A stretch of DNA of 59,428 nucleotides from Caldilineales bacterium. Lineage in GTDB: Bacteria; Chloroflexota; Anaerolineae; Caldilineales; Caldilineaceae. The number at the start of each line of letters is the position of its first letter. Position 1 is the stretch's first letter. Location: positions 1 through 59,428 of the forward strand of contig JAAXGZ010000113.1 of the NCBI GenBank assembly GCA_012271135.1, given 5' to 3'. The notes beneath the pieces are model-generated. The model was not told where the DNA came from. It was given only the letters and a program-made list of their open reading frames with translations, and did not search any database. The position numbers were made by a program, and so were the translations under genes. Positions 1 to 8,188 of this stretch are shown piece after piece.

Positions 1-881
1 ATGCCCTGGACGAAGTAGCGCTGGGCCGCAAAGAACACCAACAGAACAGGGATCGTAACGACCACAGAAGCGGCCATCAGCAAGTGCCACTGGGTACCGT
101 AATATCCCTTGAAATGAGCCAATCCCAGGGCCAGGGTCTTCTTGGCCGGTGTGTTTATGTAGATCAACGGGCCGATGAAGTCATTCCATGTACCCACAAA
201 CGTGAAGATGACCGCCGTGGTCAGCACCGGTTTCGACAGGGGCAGCACAATGCGGCCGTAAATTCCCAGTTCCGAACAACCATCCATTTTGGCAGCCTCG
301 CAGAGTTCGTCCGGGATGGTGCGGAAGAACTGTCGGAACAAGAAGACAAAAAAGGCGTTTCCCCCGAAGAAGAGCGGCACCACCAGCGGCAGATAGGTGT
401 CAATCCAGCCCAGATGGCGAAAGATGATGAACTGGGGGATCAGCAACACAATTTGCGGCAGCATCAGTGTGGCAAGCGTAAGGCCAAAGAGAAGCTCGCG
501 GCCAGGAAACCGGAACTTGGCGAAGCCATACCCACAGATGGAGGCACTGCCCACGGTCCCAATCTCGCCCAACAGGACAAGCAGGAGCGTATTCCGGAAG
601 AACAGGTGAAAGGGATGCTCCTGCATCGCCAAGGCATAGTTCTGCCAGTGCAGCGGGTTTGGAATCCACTGGGGCGGGTAGAGCCAGATGTGAGCCTCGT
701 CCTTGAGGGAACTGGTCGTCATCCACAAGAACGGAGTGGTGAGCACGAAGGCTCCCAGTACGAGCACAGCGTACAGCCAAATGCGTTGGACCATGACCTG
801 GTGGCGCAGGGACGAAGCCGGGTTGAGGGGGAACCAGCCCGGTCCGGCATTGCTGTTCCGGGTCATCCTGTCGCGTCTCAT
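1..881 (-). CDS. Carbohydrate ABC transporter permease, MalG type (3' end outside window)
   Basis: Inner-membrane permease of a sugar importer. Translating the minus strand from the ATG at 881 gives about 293 residues without a stop before the window edge. It has the MalG-type layout: a hydrophobic N-terminal helix (about 33-55), the GYGFAKFRFPGR segment after helix 3, and the EAA loop DELCEAAKMDG at about 191-201, which docks on the ATPase. It ends in the typical FFAAQRYFVQG just before position 1, so only some 10 residues should be missing. Its ATG overlaps the stop of the upstream permease gene (ATGA), so the two are translationally coupled in an operon with the binding protein at 1859-3280. 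The substrate is not readable from the sequence. No ATPase gene is seen; such systems often share an MsmK-like ATPase encoded elsewhere. Confidence 0.9.
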   Translation of the reverse strand, partial: MRRDRMTRNSNAGPGWFPLNPASSLRHQVMVQRIWLYAVLVLGAFVLTTPFLWMTTSSLKDEAHIWLYPPQWIPNPLHWQNYALAMQEHPFHLFFRNTLLLVLLGEIGTVGSASICGYGFAKFRFPGRELLFGLTLATLMLPQIVLLIPQFIIFRHLGWIDTYLPLVVPLFFGGNAFFVFLFRQFFRTIPDELCEAAKMDGCSELGIYGRIVLPLSKPVLTTAVIFTFVGTWNDFIGPLIYINTPAKKTLALGLAHFKGYYGTQWHLLMAASVVVTIPVLLVFFAAQRYFVQG

Positions 882-1801
882 GATCCCAGATAGTAGACAT
901 CGCGTCCAAAGTAACGGAAGACCACCAGGGTCAGGGCCAGGATGATGAGAAACAGGATCCAGGCCATTGCCGAGGCATAGCCCATTTTGAGAAATTCGAA
1001 TGCATTGTGATACAGGTGCAACACGTAGAAGAGGGTCGAATTGCTGGGTCCGCCGGCCGTGATTAGGTAACCGGCGGTGAACACCTGGAAGGACCCAATC
1101 ATGTTGATGACGAAGTTGAAGAATATGATGGGGGTCATCAAGGGAATCGTGATCCGCCACAATCTGTGGCGCGGCGCTGCACCATCGATCTTGGCCGCTT
1201 CGTAAAGCTCAGGGGGAATGCCCTGCAATCCTGCCAGAAAAATGATCATCGTGGCCCCAAAACCCCACAGGGACATCACTATCAGCGCCGACAACGCGAT
1301 GTCCGGATCCTGCAGCCAAAGAACCTTGGGGAGTCCGACGGCACGGAGCATCCAATTGACGAGCCCGTACTCGGTGTTCAGCAACCAGGACCAGAGAACG
1401 GCATTGGCCACGGGGGGTACCAGGGCCGGCAGGTAGTACAAGACCCGTATGACATACATGGTCCTGGATCGGCTGAAATTCAACAACAGGGCGGTGGCAA
1501 AGGCCACAAGCAGATTCAGGGGAACCGCAGCCGCGGTGAAGATCACGGTGACCTTGAGCGACTGCCCGACGATCCGATCCTGGAACAACCCTCGGAAATT
1601 GTCCAAGCCGATGAGGTTCGGGGGGCGCAGCAGTGTCCAGTCCGTCAGACTGATGTACACCGCGGCGAGCATGGGCACAATGAACCAGAGAACCGTGCCG
1701 AGCAGTATGGGGGAGACGAAAACGAACCCCCACAAGGCCTCCCGCCGGTTAAAGGAATGGCCTGGGCCTGCTCGACGCGATCCGCCGGCCTTGAGCATCA
1801 T
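878..1801 (-). CDS. Carbohydrate ABC transporter permease, MalF/UgpA type
   Basis: A 307-residue inner-membrane permease, partner of the MalG-type permease that overlaps its 3' end by 4 bases. Six hydrophobic segments follow a basic N-terminus. The conserved DWTLL..P..IGLDNF segment lies at about 54-69, and the EAA loop ELYEAAKIDGA is at about 199-209, followed by RITIPLMTPI. Two ATGs are adjacent at the start (1801 and 1798), so the first residue is uncertain by one codon. The gene lies 57 bases after the binding-protein gene on the same strand and is clearly co-transcribed with it. The family assignment is secure; the sugar specificity is unknown. Confidence 0.92.
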   Translation of the reverse strand: MMLKAGGSRRAGPGHSFNRREALWGFVFVSPILLGTVLWFIVPMLAAVYISLTDWTLLRPPNLIGLDNFRGLFQDRIVGQSLKVTVIFTAAAVPLNLLVAFATALLLNFSRSRTMYVIRVLYYLPALVPPVANAVLWSWLLNTEYGLVNWMLRAVGLPKVLWLQDPDIALSALIVMSLWGFGATMIIFLAGLQGIPPELYEAAKIDGAAPRHRLWRITIPLMTPIIFFNFVINMIGSFQVFTAGYLITAGGPSNSTLFYVLHLYHNAFEFLKMGYASAMAWILFLIILALTLVVFRYFGRDVYYLGS

Positions 1802-1858
1802 GGACTGACAACGCTACGAATGCCGTGGGCTCCGATGATGGGCCCGGTCCACCAGGTC

Positions 1859-3280
1859 CTACGACCGGTTTCGCCAGTCTTCGATCACCTTGTTCGCTTC
1901 CTCCACCGCACCGGGCAGGGCATCGACGGCCTGTGCCTCGCCAATCCAGACGGCGTCCAGGGCACTGGAGACAATTCCGTTGGCTTCCCAGAACCCCGGC
2001 CCCATGTACATGGTGTGTCCATACTGGTTGACATAGTCGAGGGCAATCATTTCGTAGCCTTCGGGATGGACATCGGCGTTGAGCCAAGAGGCAATTCCCT
2101 CCGGCGTAGCCAAGCTGGTGTGGGTCGGCAACCACAGTCCGCCTTGGCACATGGTCTTCTGATAGAAGTCGCCGGACAGGAAGGCTACAAACTCCCAAGT
2201 GGCATCGGGTTGCTTGCCTCCCGCCGCCATGACCTGGTTGTGGGCCTGGATGTCCGTGTATCGGGTTTGCATGTACGGCAACACGCCGGTGCCATAGTTG
2301 AACTCCAGTGGCTGGATGCGCAGCAGATTCCAGGAACCGTCCGCGATCATGGCCAGCCTGCCGGAACCCAAGGCCTCCAGGTTGTTCATGCCGATCTCGG
2401 AGAAGAAGGCACCGTGCGGGGCTACATGGTGGACATTGACCAAATCCGCCACCATCTGGATTGCCTGCATGGCTTCGGGGGAATCGAACTGGATGCGGCC
2501 ATCGGGCGCCGGCGCCGTGTACCGCCCGTCATTGGAGCCGATTGCCGCGTGCAACGGAATGAACCAGGTGGGCCACTGGACCCCGTGTTGCTCGATGTTG
2601 TCGGCATCGAAACCGGCGTCGTCCGGATGCCTGCCGTTCGTGTCAAGGGTCAAGGCCTTGGCTACGGTCAAGAACTCATCCCAAGTCCAAGCCTCTTCGG
2701 GATTGTTGCTTGGCGGATCGATGCCGGCAGCTTCAAACACATCCAAATTGGTATACAGATGGGGACAAACCCAGCAGGAACCAAGGCCGTACCATTGGCC
2801 TTCCCACGTGCAACGGTTGAGTTCCTCTTCGTAATGGGTCCAGTATTCGGGATTGCTGAATCCGGCGTGGTCCATGACGTATGGGGTGATGTCCAGCAGG
2901 ACACCCTGGATGACCCAGCTGAAGAAATCGCCCGAACCCGCGTACATCGTATCCGGGGGCGTGCCCGCGGCAATTTGCGTCAACACTTTCTGGCCATAGG
3001 CCTGTGGTTCAGTTTGCCAATCGATGGTGTAGTGGGGATACGCCTCCCGGAATTCGTCGATGGCAGCCAGAATTGATTCGGTTTCAAAGGGGCTCCCGGG
3101 CCAGGCTTTGGCGACTATCGTGACGGACTCTGCCGCGGGTGCTTCCGCCCCATCACCCTCAGCCGCGGCCGGTTGGCCAACTTCCGCTGCGGGTGGGCTG
3201 CAAGCTGCCAGCAGTGTCGCACTGCCTATCGCACCGGACCACATCAAGAACTTTCGTCGGCTGACAAGGCTTGCCTTCAT
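1859..3280 (-). CDS. Extracellular sugar-binding lipoprotein (SBP_bac_1 family)
   Basis: A 473-residue solute-binding protein that captures the substrate outside the membrane and passes it to the two downstream permeases. The start at 3280 is chosen because GGAGG lies nine bases upstream and a signal peptide follows at once. The signal contains a twin-arginine-like SRRKFL (7-12) and a lipobox LLAAC with the lipidated Cys at 27. An Ala/Glu-rich linker precedes the binding domain. The segment AAGTPPDTMYAGSGD is typical of the family (VLTQIAAGTPPDV-type). A longer reading frame extends upstream but has no ribosome site. The promoter should lie in the gene-free stretch 3281-3640; an inverted repeat at 3431-3451 is a possible operator. 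Confidence 0.92.
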   Translation of the reverse strand: MKASLVSRRKFLMWSGAIGSATLLAACSPPAAEVGQPAAAEGDGAEAPAAESVTIVAKAWPGSPFETESILAAIDEFREAYPHYTIDWQTEPQAYGQKVLTQIAAGTPPDTMYAGSGDFFSWVIQGVLLDITPYVMDHAGFSNPEYWTHYEEELNRCTWEGQWYGLGSCWVCPHLYTNLDVFEAAGIDPPSNNPEEAWTWDEFLTVAKALTLDTNGRHPDDAGFDADNIEQHGVQWPTWFIPLHAAIGSNDGRYTAPAPDGRIQFDSPEAMQAIQMVADLVNVHHVAPHGAFFSEIGMNNLEALGSGRLAMIADGSWNLLRIQPLEFNYGTGVLPYMQTRYTDIQAHNQVMAAGGKQPDATWEFVAFLSGDFYQKTMCQGGLWLPTHTSLATPEGIASWLNADVHPEGYEMIALDYVNQYGHTMYMGPGFWEANGIVSSALDAVWIGEAQAVDALPGAVEEANKVIEDWRNRS

Positions 3281-3430
3281 GATCGCTTGCCTCCATGCAA
3301 ACACTTCCGTGACTCCGTCCTGCTCCCTAAAGGAAACACCAGGGAAACATCTCCTTTGCAAAACCTCGGGCTGCGGGAAATTGGCTGGTTGCGGATTTTA
3401 GCACCGGCGTCACCCGCCCCTTACTGCCCA

Positions 3431-3451
3431 GTTCAAACCCCACATTTGAAC
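3431..3451. promoter_or_regulatory. Inverted repeat, possible operator of the sugar operon
   Basis: GTTCAAA (3431-3437) and TTTGAAC (3445-3451) form perfect 7-base arms around a 7-base spacer, about 150 bases upstream of the binding-protein start. The rest of 3281-3640 shows no gene I can support. A regulatory role is inference only. Confidence 0.25.
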
Positions 3452-3646
3452 AAGCGAGGGTGTCGTTTCGCTAGGGGACAGCTCAAATGGCCGGTGCGCG
3501 GTGGTCGGCCCGTAAAACGCAGTCTCGGACATCCACTCCCTCCAAGAAGAAGGCAGACTTGGTACCAAGCCTGCCTGGCGGCACACCCGTTCCATCTGCA
3601 GGCATCGCGCCCCCCATTGGTATTGGCATGCACTGCCCTGCGAAAT

Positions 3647-3676
3647 TTGGTGGCAACCCCTGCCGTGGGCTATATT
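3647..3676 (+). promoter_or_regulatory. Candidate promoter of the rplJ-rplL operon
   Basis: TTGGTG (3647-3652) and TATATT (3671-3676) are separated by 18 bases and resemble a sigma-70-type promoter. Transcription would begin near 3683, just before the structured L10-type leader, which is the expected arrangement. Confidence 0.45.
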
Positions 3677-3699
3677 GCCGGAACCATACACCCTTACGC

Positions 3700-3810
3700 C
3701 CGACCGAAGACCGCAGGCGGTGCACGCCGTAAAGCCCAAGAGGCTGCCTGTCGAGGCCCGGTGCGGAACGGGAGCCCGGGATCCGCTGAGGATCCGCGGT
3801 CTGCCGTGCG
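3700..3810 (+). promoter_or_regulatory. Ribosomal protein L10 leader (autoregulatory RNA)
   Basis: The region directly before rplJ carries the hallmarks of the L10(L12)4-binding leader that also occurs in Firmicutes. These are an AGACCGCAGG segment (from 3708), the internal CTGCCTGTCGAGG-type strand, and a closing long-range pairing of AGACCGC (3708-3714) with GCGGTCT (3796-3802). It is followed directly by an intrinsic-terminator hairpin. When free L10 complex is in excess it would bind this RNA and favour termination. The match is from memory of the family; I did not run a covariance model. Confidence 0.6.
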
Positions 3811-3814
3811 CCAG

Positions 3815-3847
3815 CCCCGCTTCGTCAAGGACAGCGGGGATTTTTTG
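3815..3847 (+). terminator. Attenuator hairpin upstream of rplJ
   Basis: CCCCGCT (3815-3821) pairs perfectly with AGCGGGG (3833-3839) and is followed by ATTTTTTG. This is a Rho-independent terminator placed 34 bases before the rplJ start, between the L10 leader and the gene, which points to transcription attenuation. Confidence 0.75.
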
Positions 3848-3880
3848 TTGGCCCTGCGCCACACAAGGACAACGACCACA

Positions 3881-4444
3881 ATGGCTCTCAGCCGCGCACG
3901 CAAGGAAGAACTGGTGGCCCAGTACACGGATCTGGTGACCGACTCCGCCGCTCTGGTCTTCACCGGCTATCAGGGAACCAGCGTCCCCGAGATGCAGGAC
4001 ATTCGGCACCGCATGCAGGATGCCGGGGCCACCTTCATGGTGGTCAAGAACCGTCTGCTGCGCATTGCCCTCAGCACCTGCCACCCCGATGTCGAGGTGC
4101 CGGTCTTCACCGGTTCCAGGGCCGTGGTCTTCAGCGGCGAGGACATTGGCCACACGGTGACGGAGTTGAAGTCCCACATTGTCCGGGAGTTGAGGAACGA
4201 TCATCCGTTCCACATCTCCGGCGCCTGGATGTCGGGTCAGTGGCTGGAAGCCCCCGACGCCGAGCAGCTGTCGGAACTGCCCTCCCTGGCCGAAGTGCAG
4301 GCCAAGCTCCTGGCCACCATTTCCGCCCCCGCCCGCGAGCTGGTCGGGATGGTGGACGCGGTACCCAATGCACTCTACCGCGTCATCTCCGCGCCGCCGC
4401 GGGACCTGGCCCAGGTTCTGCGGGCGCACAGCGAGGCCGCATAG
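3881..4444 (+). CDS. rplJ: 50S ribosomal protein L10
   Basis: A 187-residue L10, the stalk-base protein that anchors the L7/L12 dimers on the 50S subunit. It begins MALSRARKEELVAQY and contains the conserved VVKNRLLRIAL segment (L10 consensus VVKNTLLRRAL). Its C-terminus resembles the L12-binding helix and ends close to the usual L10 length. The reading frame is open far upstream through the leader, but homology starts at the ATG at 3881, after the attenuator. rplL follows after 69 bases. Expression is probably controlled by the leader and attenuator at 3700-3847. Confidence 0.96.
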   Translation: MALSRARKEELVAQYTDLVTDSAALVFTGYQGTSVPEMQDIRHRMQDAGATFMVVKNRLLRIALSTCHPDVEVPVFTGSRAVVFSGEDIGHTVTELKSHIVRELRNDHPFHISGAWMSGQWLEAPDAEQLSELPSLAEVQAKLLATISAPARELVGMVDAVPNALYRVISAPPRDLAQVLRAHSEAA

Positions 4445-4513
4445 ACCCGCCGGCCCCCTGCAAACGTTCAACCCCAACTCAACCCAATCAACTGTTCATT
4501 CAAAGAGGACAAC

Positions 4514-4897
4514 ATGGCTGACATTGAAAAGATCAAGCAGGACCTTGACGGCTTGACGCTGCTGGAAGCGGCCGAACTGGTCAAAATGCTCGAGGAGGCC
4601 TGGGGCGTCAGCGCCGCGGCTCCGGTTGCAATGGCGGCCGCCCCCGGCGCGGCTTCCGCCGGCGAAGAGACGGTGGAAGAGGAGCAGACCGAATTCGACG
4701 TGATGTTGACCGACATCGGCGGCAAGAAGATCCAGGTTATCAAAGCCGTACGCGGCATGACCGACCTGGGCCTCAAGGAAGCCAAGGCCCTCGTGGAAAG
4801 CGCCCCGGTTGCCGTGCTGGAGGGTGTGACCAAGGACGAAGCCGAGGAAGCCGCTGCCAAGTTTGAGGCGGAAGGCGCCAAGGCCGAAGTCAAGTAG
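4514..4897 (+). CDS. rplL: 50S ribosomal protein L7/L12
   Basis: A 127-residue stalk protein that recruits translation GTPases. The N-terminal dimerisation domain ([27 protein letters not shown]) is followed by an Ala/Pro/Gly-rich hinge (about 33-55). The C-terminal domain contains the strongly conserved [21 protein letters not shown] segment. A clear ribosome site (AAAGAGGA) precedes the ATG. Tandem hairpins after the stop probably end the operon transcript. Confidence 0.97.
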   Translation: MADIEKIKQDLDGLTLLEAAELVKMLEEAWGVSAAAPVAMAAAPGAASAGEETVEEEQTEFDVMLTDIGGKKIQVIKAVRGMTDLGLKEAKALVESAPVAVLEGVTKDEAEEAAAKFEAEGAKAEVK

Positions 4898-4899
4898 CC

Positions 4900-4966
4900 A
4901 ATCCCGGCGTCTGCCGGGATATCGATTGCCAAGGCCTTCCGGCATGCCGGAGGGCCTTGTTGCTTT
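4900..4966 (+). terminator. Tandem hairpins after rplL
   Basis: Two stem-loops follow the rplL stop. ATCCCGGC pairs with GCCGGGAT (about 4901-4920). A 13-base-pair stem starts at 4930 (CAAGGCC...GGCCTTG, loop CATG, one G-U pair) and is followed by a weak T-rich tail. They are a likely transcription end, though the U-tract is poor. Confidence 0.55.
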
Positions 4967-5039
4967 CGGATGGTCGGATCCCTTCAACCCATCGGGCTGG
5001 CGTTGGATCGAGGATCACCAACCCATATACACTGGGACT

Positions 5040-6095
5040 ATGGACACCGGACTGTCCGTGGGCCGGCCCCTGGTCGGCCACGACTGGGCTGTCGCCCATC
5101 TAATCGATGTGGCTACCCCCGACCCCGGACCCGAAGCGCCCGCATGGTCCCGTTTGCGCCATGCTTATCTGCTGACGGGAGCCCGGCATATCGGCAGGAG
5201 CACCCTCGCCGGCCAGTTGGCCGGTGCCCTGCTGTGCCGGGAACCGACCGGCACGGCCTGCGGCGTGTGTGCCGACTGTACAAGCTTCGCCGGCGGCAAC
5301 CATCCCGACTTCCTGCTGGTTGATCCGACCGCCACCGATGGCGAGCCGGACCGGGATGGCGGCGTGCTGCGCGCGGAACAGGCGGATGCCGTCCTGCACT
5401 TCACCGTGATGAAGCCGTTCCAGAGCCGATTTCGGGTCGTCCTGATTCGGGAACTGCAACGGGCGACCCCGGCATTTGCCAACCATCTGCTCAAGACCTT
5501 CGAGGAACCGCCCGCGGCCGCGCTGCTGCTGGCCACGGCAACGAACACCAGCGCCATGCTGCCGACACTCGTGTCCCGCTGCCAGACCCTGAAGCTGAGG
5601 CCCTCCAGCCGCGACACCCTGCGCACCGCCCTGCAAACCCGGTGGGGAGCCGAGCCGGAACGGGCCGACCTGTTGTCGCGCCTCGCACAGGGCCGCATGG
5701 GCTGGTCCGTCCTGCAGTTGGAGGATGCCCGGATGTGGCAACGCCGGGATCGCAATCGGGCCCTGGCAACGGACCTGGCTGCAAGTTCCGTCCCGGAAAG
5801 GCTGGCCCGGGCCGACGCCCTGGCCGTGCGCAGCTCCCCCGCCCAGTTGCAGGAACAGGTGGACTTCTGGCTTTGGTGGTGGCGGGATGTTTGGCTGATC
5901 CAGCACAATTTGGCGGATAGTTGCGTTAATGTAGACTGTGAGGACGAGCTGGAATCCCTCGCGGCGCGGGTACGCGCCACCGATGTCACGGCCTTTCTGC
6001 AACGGCTTGAACGCGCCATCCAACAGATGCGCGCCAATGTCAACGGGCGCCTGGTCATGACCAGTCTCATGATTCACATGCCGATGGCCGCCTGA
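5040..6095 (+). CDS. holB: DNA polymerase III subunit delta' (clamp loader)
   Basis: A 351-residue AAA+-fold clamp-loader subunit. Residues 47-55 form a P-loop-like GARHIGRST in which the usual Lys is Arg, consistent with delta' being a non-hydrolysing subunit. A zinc module follows with Cys at 66, 74, 77 and 80 (CxxCxxC). Further on are LLKTFEEPP and the SRC motif (VSRCQ), which supplies the trans-acting arginine finger. The start at 5040 (MDTGLSVGRPLVGHDWAV) is chosen because homology begins there; the upstream extension overlaps the rplL terminator region. It is followed by ricT, the holB-ricT order known from Bacillus and other bacteria. Confidence 0.88.
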   Translation: MDTGLSVGRPLVGHDWAVAHLIDVATPDPGPEAPAWSRLRHAYLLTGARHIGRSTLAGQLAGALLCREPTGTACGVCADCTSFAGGNHPDFLLVDPTATDGEPDRDGGVLRAEQADAVLHFTVMKPFQSRFRVVLIRELQRATPAFANHLLKTFEEPPAAALLLATATNTSAMLPTLVSRCQTLKLRPSSRDTLRTALQTRWGAEPERADLLSRLAQGRMGWSVLQLEDARMWQRRDRNRALATDLAASSVPERLARADALAVRSSPAQLQEQVDFWLWWWRDVWLIQHNLADSCVNVDCEDELESLAARVRATDVTAFLQRLERAIQQMRANVNGRLVMTSLMIHMPMAA

Positions 6096-6163
6096 AGGGC
6101 GGGCCATCCCATCGCCGGGCGCGGCGGGCCGGAAGGCCCCGTGCGAAGGCAGGACAACAATCC

Positions 6164-7078
6164 ATGACTACCGTCGTCACCGTACAGTTCCGGCCGGTCG
6201 GCCGCACCTATGACTTCAACGCGCACAACTTCGCGGACCTGAAACGCGACGAATACCTGATTGTCGAGGGCAAGGACGGACCGGCCCTGGTGCAGGTCGT
6301 GCAGCCGCCCCATGGCGTCCGGCCGGACCGCGAGCCAACCAAGTCGGTGTTGCGGCGCGCCACCGTTTGGGATCTGCTGGAACGGGAACGACTGAAGGAC
6401 CTGGAATCCGAAGCGCTCGATCTGTGGCAGTCGGAAGTACGCGAGCGGGGCCTCCGCATGCGTGTGCTGGAATGCAGCTACAACCTCGACGGCGGCCAGC
6501 TCACGGTCTCCTATCGGGCCTCGGGCAAGCGCCGCCGCCAGCGCGAAATGCGCAATCTGCAACGGGATATGGCCCGCCGTCTCAAGGCGCGGATCGAGAT
6601 GCGCGAGGTGCGGGACCGGGAAGCCGCCAAGTTGCTGGACGGCGTCGGCAAGTGTGGGCGGCAGTTGTGCTGCACCACCTGGCTGCGGGAGTTCCGCCAC
6701 ATCCGTCCGGAGATGGCGCGCACCCAGCAGTTGACGGAGAACCGGGACGAAATCACCGGGGTGTGCGGGCGGCTGCTCTGCTGCCTGTCCTATGAGGATG
6801 AGATGTACCGTTCCCTCACCCGATCGCTGCCCAAGGTGGGAGCCCGGGTGGTGACGCCCCAGGGTGCAGGCAAGGTCCGCTACATCTTTCCGCTCAAAAA
6901 GACGGTGACCGTGACGCTGGAGAATGACATCAACGCCGAGTTCGGGGTCGACGAGCTGTTGCCGCCCAAGCAGGATCCGTCGTGCGGATCCTGCGGGGGC
7001 TGCACCGCAACCCGACGCGCGGAAGGCGAACGCGAAGCGGAGCAGCGGGAACGCGATCGGCAGGCTACCGTGGTCTAA
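6164..7078 (+). CDS. ricT: PSP1-domain protein RicT (YaaT) homologue
   Basis: A 304-residue PSP1-family protein. In Bacillus subtilis RicT acts with RicA and RicF in a complex carrying Fe-S clusters that affects RNA processing by RNase Y and sporulation. The two family Cys clusters are present: GKCGRQLCC (Cys 164, 169, 170) and GVCGRLLCC (Cys 201, 206, 207). The C-terminus adds a CGSCGGC motif near 275-281 and a charged Arg/Glu tail. The neighbouring holB supports orthology. Whether RicA/RicF partners exist is not visible here; the role outside Firmicutes is inferred from the family. Confidence 0.9.
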   Translation: MTTVVTVQFRPVGRTYDFNAHNFADLKRDEYLIVEGKDGPALVQVVQPPHGVRPDREPTKSVLRRATVWDLLERERLKDLESEALDLWQSEVRERGLRMRVLECSYNLDGGQLTVSYRASGKRRRQREMRNLQRDMARRLKARIEMREVRDREAAKLLDGVGKCGRQLCCTTWLREFRHIRPEMARTQQLTENRDEITGVCGRLLCCLSYEDEMYRSLTRSLPKVGARVVTPQGAGKVRYIFPLKKTVTVTLENDINAEFGVDELLPPKQDPSCGSCGGCTATRRAEGEREAEQRERDRQATVV

Positions 7079-7288
7079 CCGCCCAACCCGTCAACTTGCC
7101 ATGCCGGCCCAATTGTGGCTCGGTTCGACCTGTCCCACGCGCAAGTCGGTCGGCACGTGTGCCGGGGATCCCCGAGTATCCCATAGGCTGTTCCGCGTTT
7201 GAACCGCCTCGTTGCCACTCCTGATTTTCCGCGGACCGAAAGATCATGGTGCCGCGCGAGACAGTCCGCAAGGCCAACTTTCTATTGT

Positions 7289-7754
7289 TCACAGTTCCTG
7301 CATTGGGTGTTGACGCCCGCGGGATTGCATAGCCGGAAGAACTGCAAACGCGACCGTGGCGGCCAGGCACAGTGTTGTAGGAACCATGACATCCCGTTCC
7401 GACAGGGTCAGGGACAAATCAAACTCAACTACTCCTCCCGACGAAGCCAGTTCGCTCAAGAGAAAGCCGCTTGTCCAGCCTGTAGCAACAGCCACCGCAA
7501 AGCCTGCGGTCACCAACAAGTGGATTCCAAGCCCGGTAACCGCAGCGCGTTGGACCCGTCGAGGCAAAGGCCAACGGGGGATTGTGCCGCTGCGACGAAG
7601 ACCCCAATTGCCACTGGCTGCAACAGCATCAACATCACCCTGTAGAGCACTTTGTTTCCTGTGCGCCTGCGGCCACGAGCGCCAGCAGGGCAGTAAGGGA
7701 CACCAGGACAACACCCAGCGTGATAGTGGCCGGCCTGAGAAGATGTTCGACCAT
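7289..7754 (-). pseudogene. Degraded multi-span membrane protein gene
   Basis: Three reading frames on the minus strand each carry a membrane-like hydrophobic stretch. The first starts at the ATG at 7754 (LLRPATITLGVVLVSL followed by LLALVAAGA), the next has LMLLQPVAIGVFVAAA, and the last has GLGIHLLVTAGFAVAVATG and ends near 7289. They read in order like one membrane protein broken by at least two frameshifts. The pattern recalls ABC-type permease C-termini but is too weak to name. Confidence 0.3.
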
Positions 7755-8188
7755 ATCGAGTACGTTGTCCGTTCGGGTTGGTGCGCAGATTAACTACGCA
7801 GTGCCATCTTGCCCGGTTGCATGTTGTCCAGTGGTCCAGTGGTCCAGGACCAACCTTGAGGCGCTGCCAGGCCTGTCCATCCATCAACGCCTGCACCTCG
7901 TCCACGAACCAAGGCGCCAAGGCACCGTCAACTGCCAATCAGGTTGGTGCAACCCGGATCTGGGGCCGCGCGCTCATCGGCTCCTTCCGGAAAGCATGCC
8001 GTTCCGGCAAATAGTTGTTGGGGCAGGGGCGCGCGCCACCCCGAGGTCTGATGGCAGGGTAGGTGGTCGACAGCCGTCATGAACGGAATTGGCCCGCGTC
8101 GGCTGCACGCGCCGTCATCGCCCCTGCCCAGTGGTGGTTCCGGCCGCAATGCGGATCCGGTCCAAGCCAATCCGGAACCCCCGGACAG
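7755..8188. other. Gene-free stretch
   Basis: I find no reading frame with recognisable homology here. A short tandem of GGTCCAGT units lies near 7828-7845. The stretch may contain further remains of the decayed gene at 7289-7754. Confidence 0.3.

Noticed and set aside
84-893. Long plus-strand open frame across the left-edge permease
   Set aside because: It is antisense to a clear MalG-type permease; its protein has no recognisable domain and is typical of GC-rich shadow frames.
1166-3076. 636-codon plus-strand frame
   Set aside because: Antisense to the permease and binding-protein genes, whose families are certain; no ribosome site or homology.
3487-3732. Lys/Arg-rich 81-residue frame before rplJ, considered as a ribosomal protein
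   Set aside because: It does not match L33, L1 or other expected neighbours, and its end overlaps the L10 leader structure.
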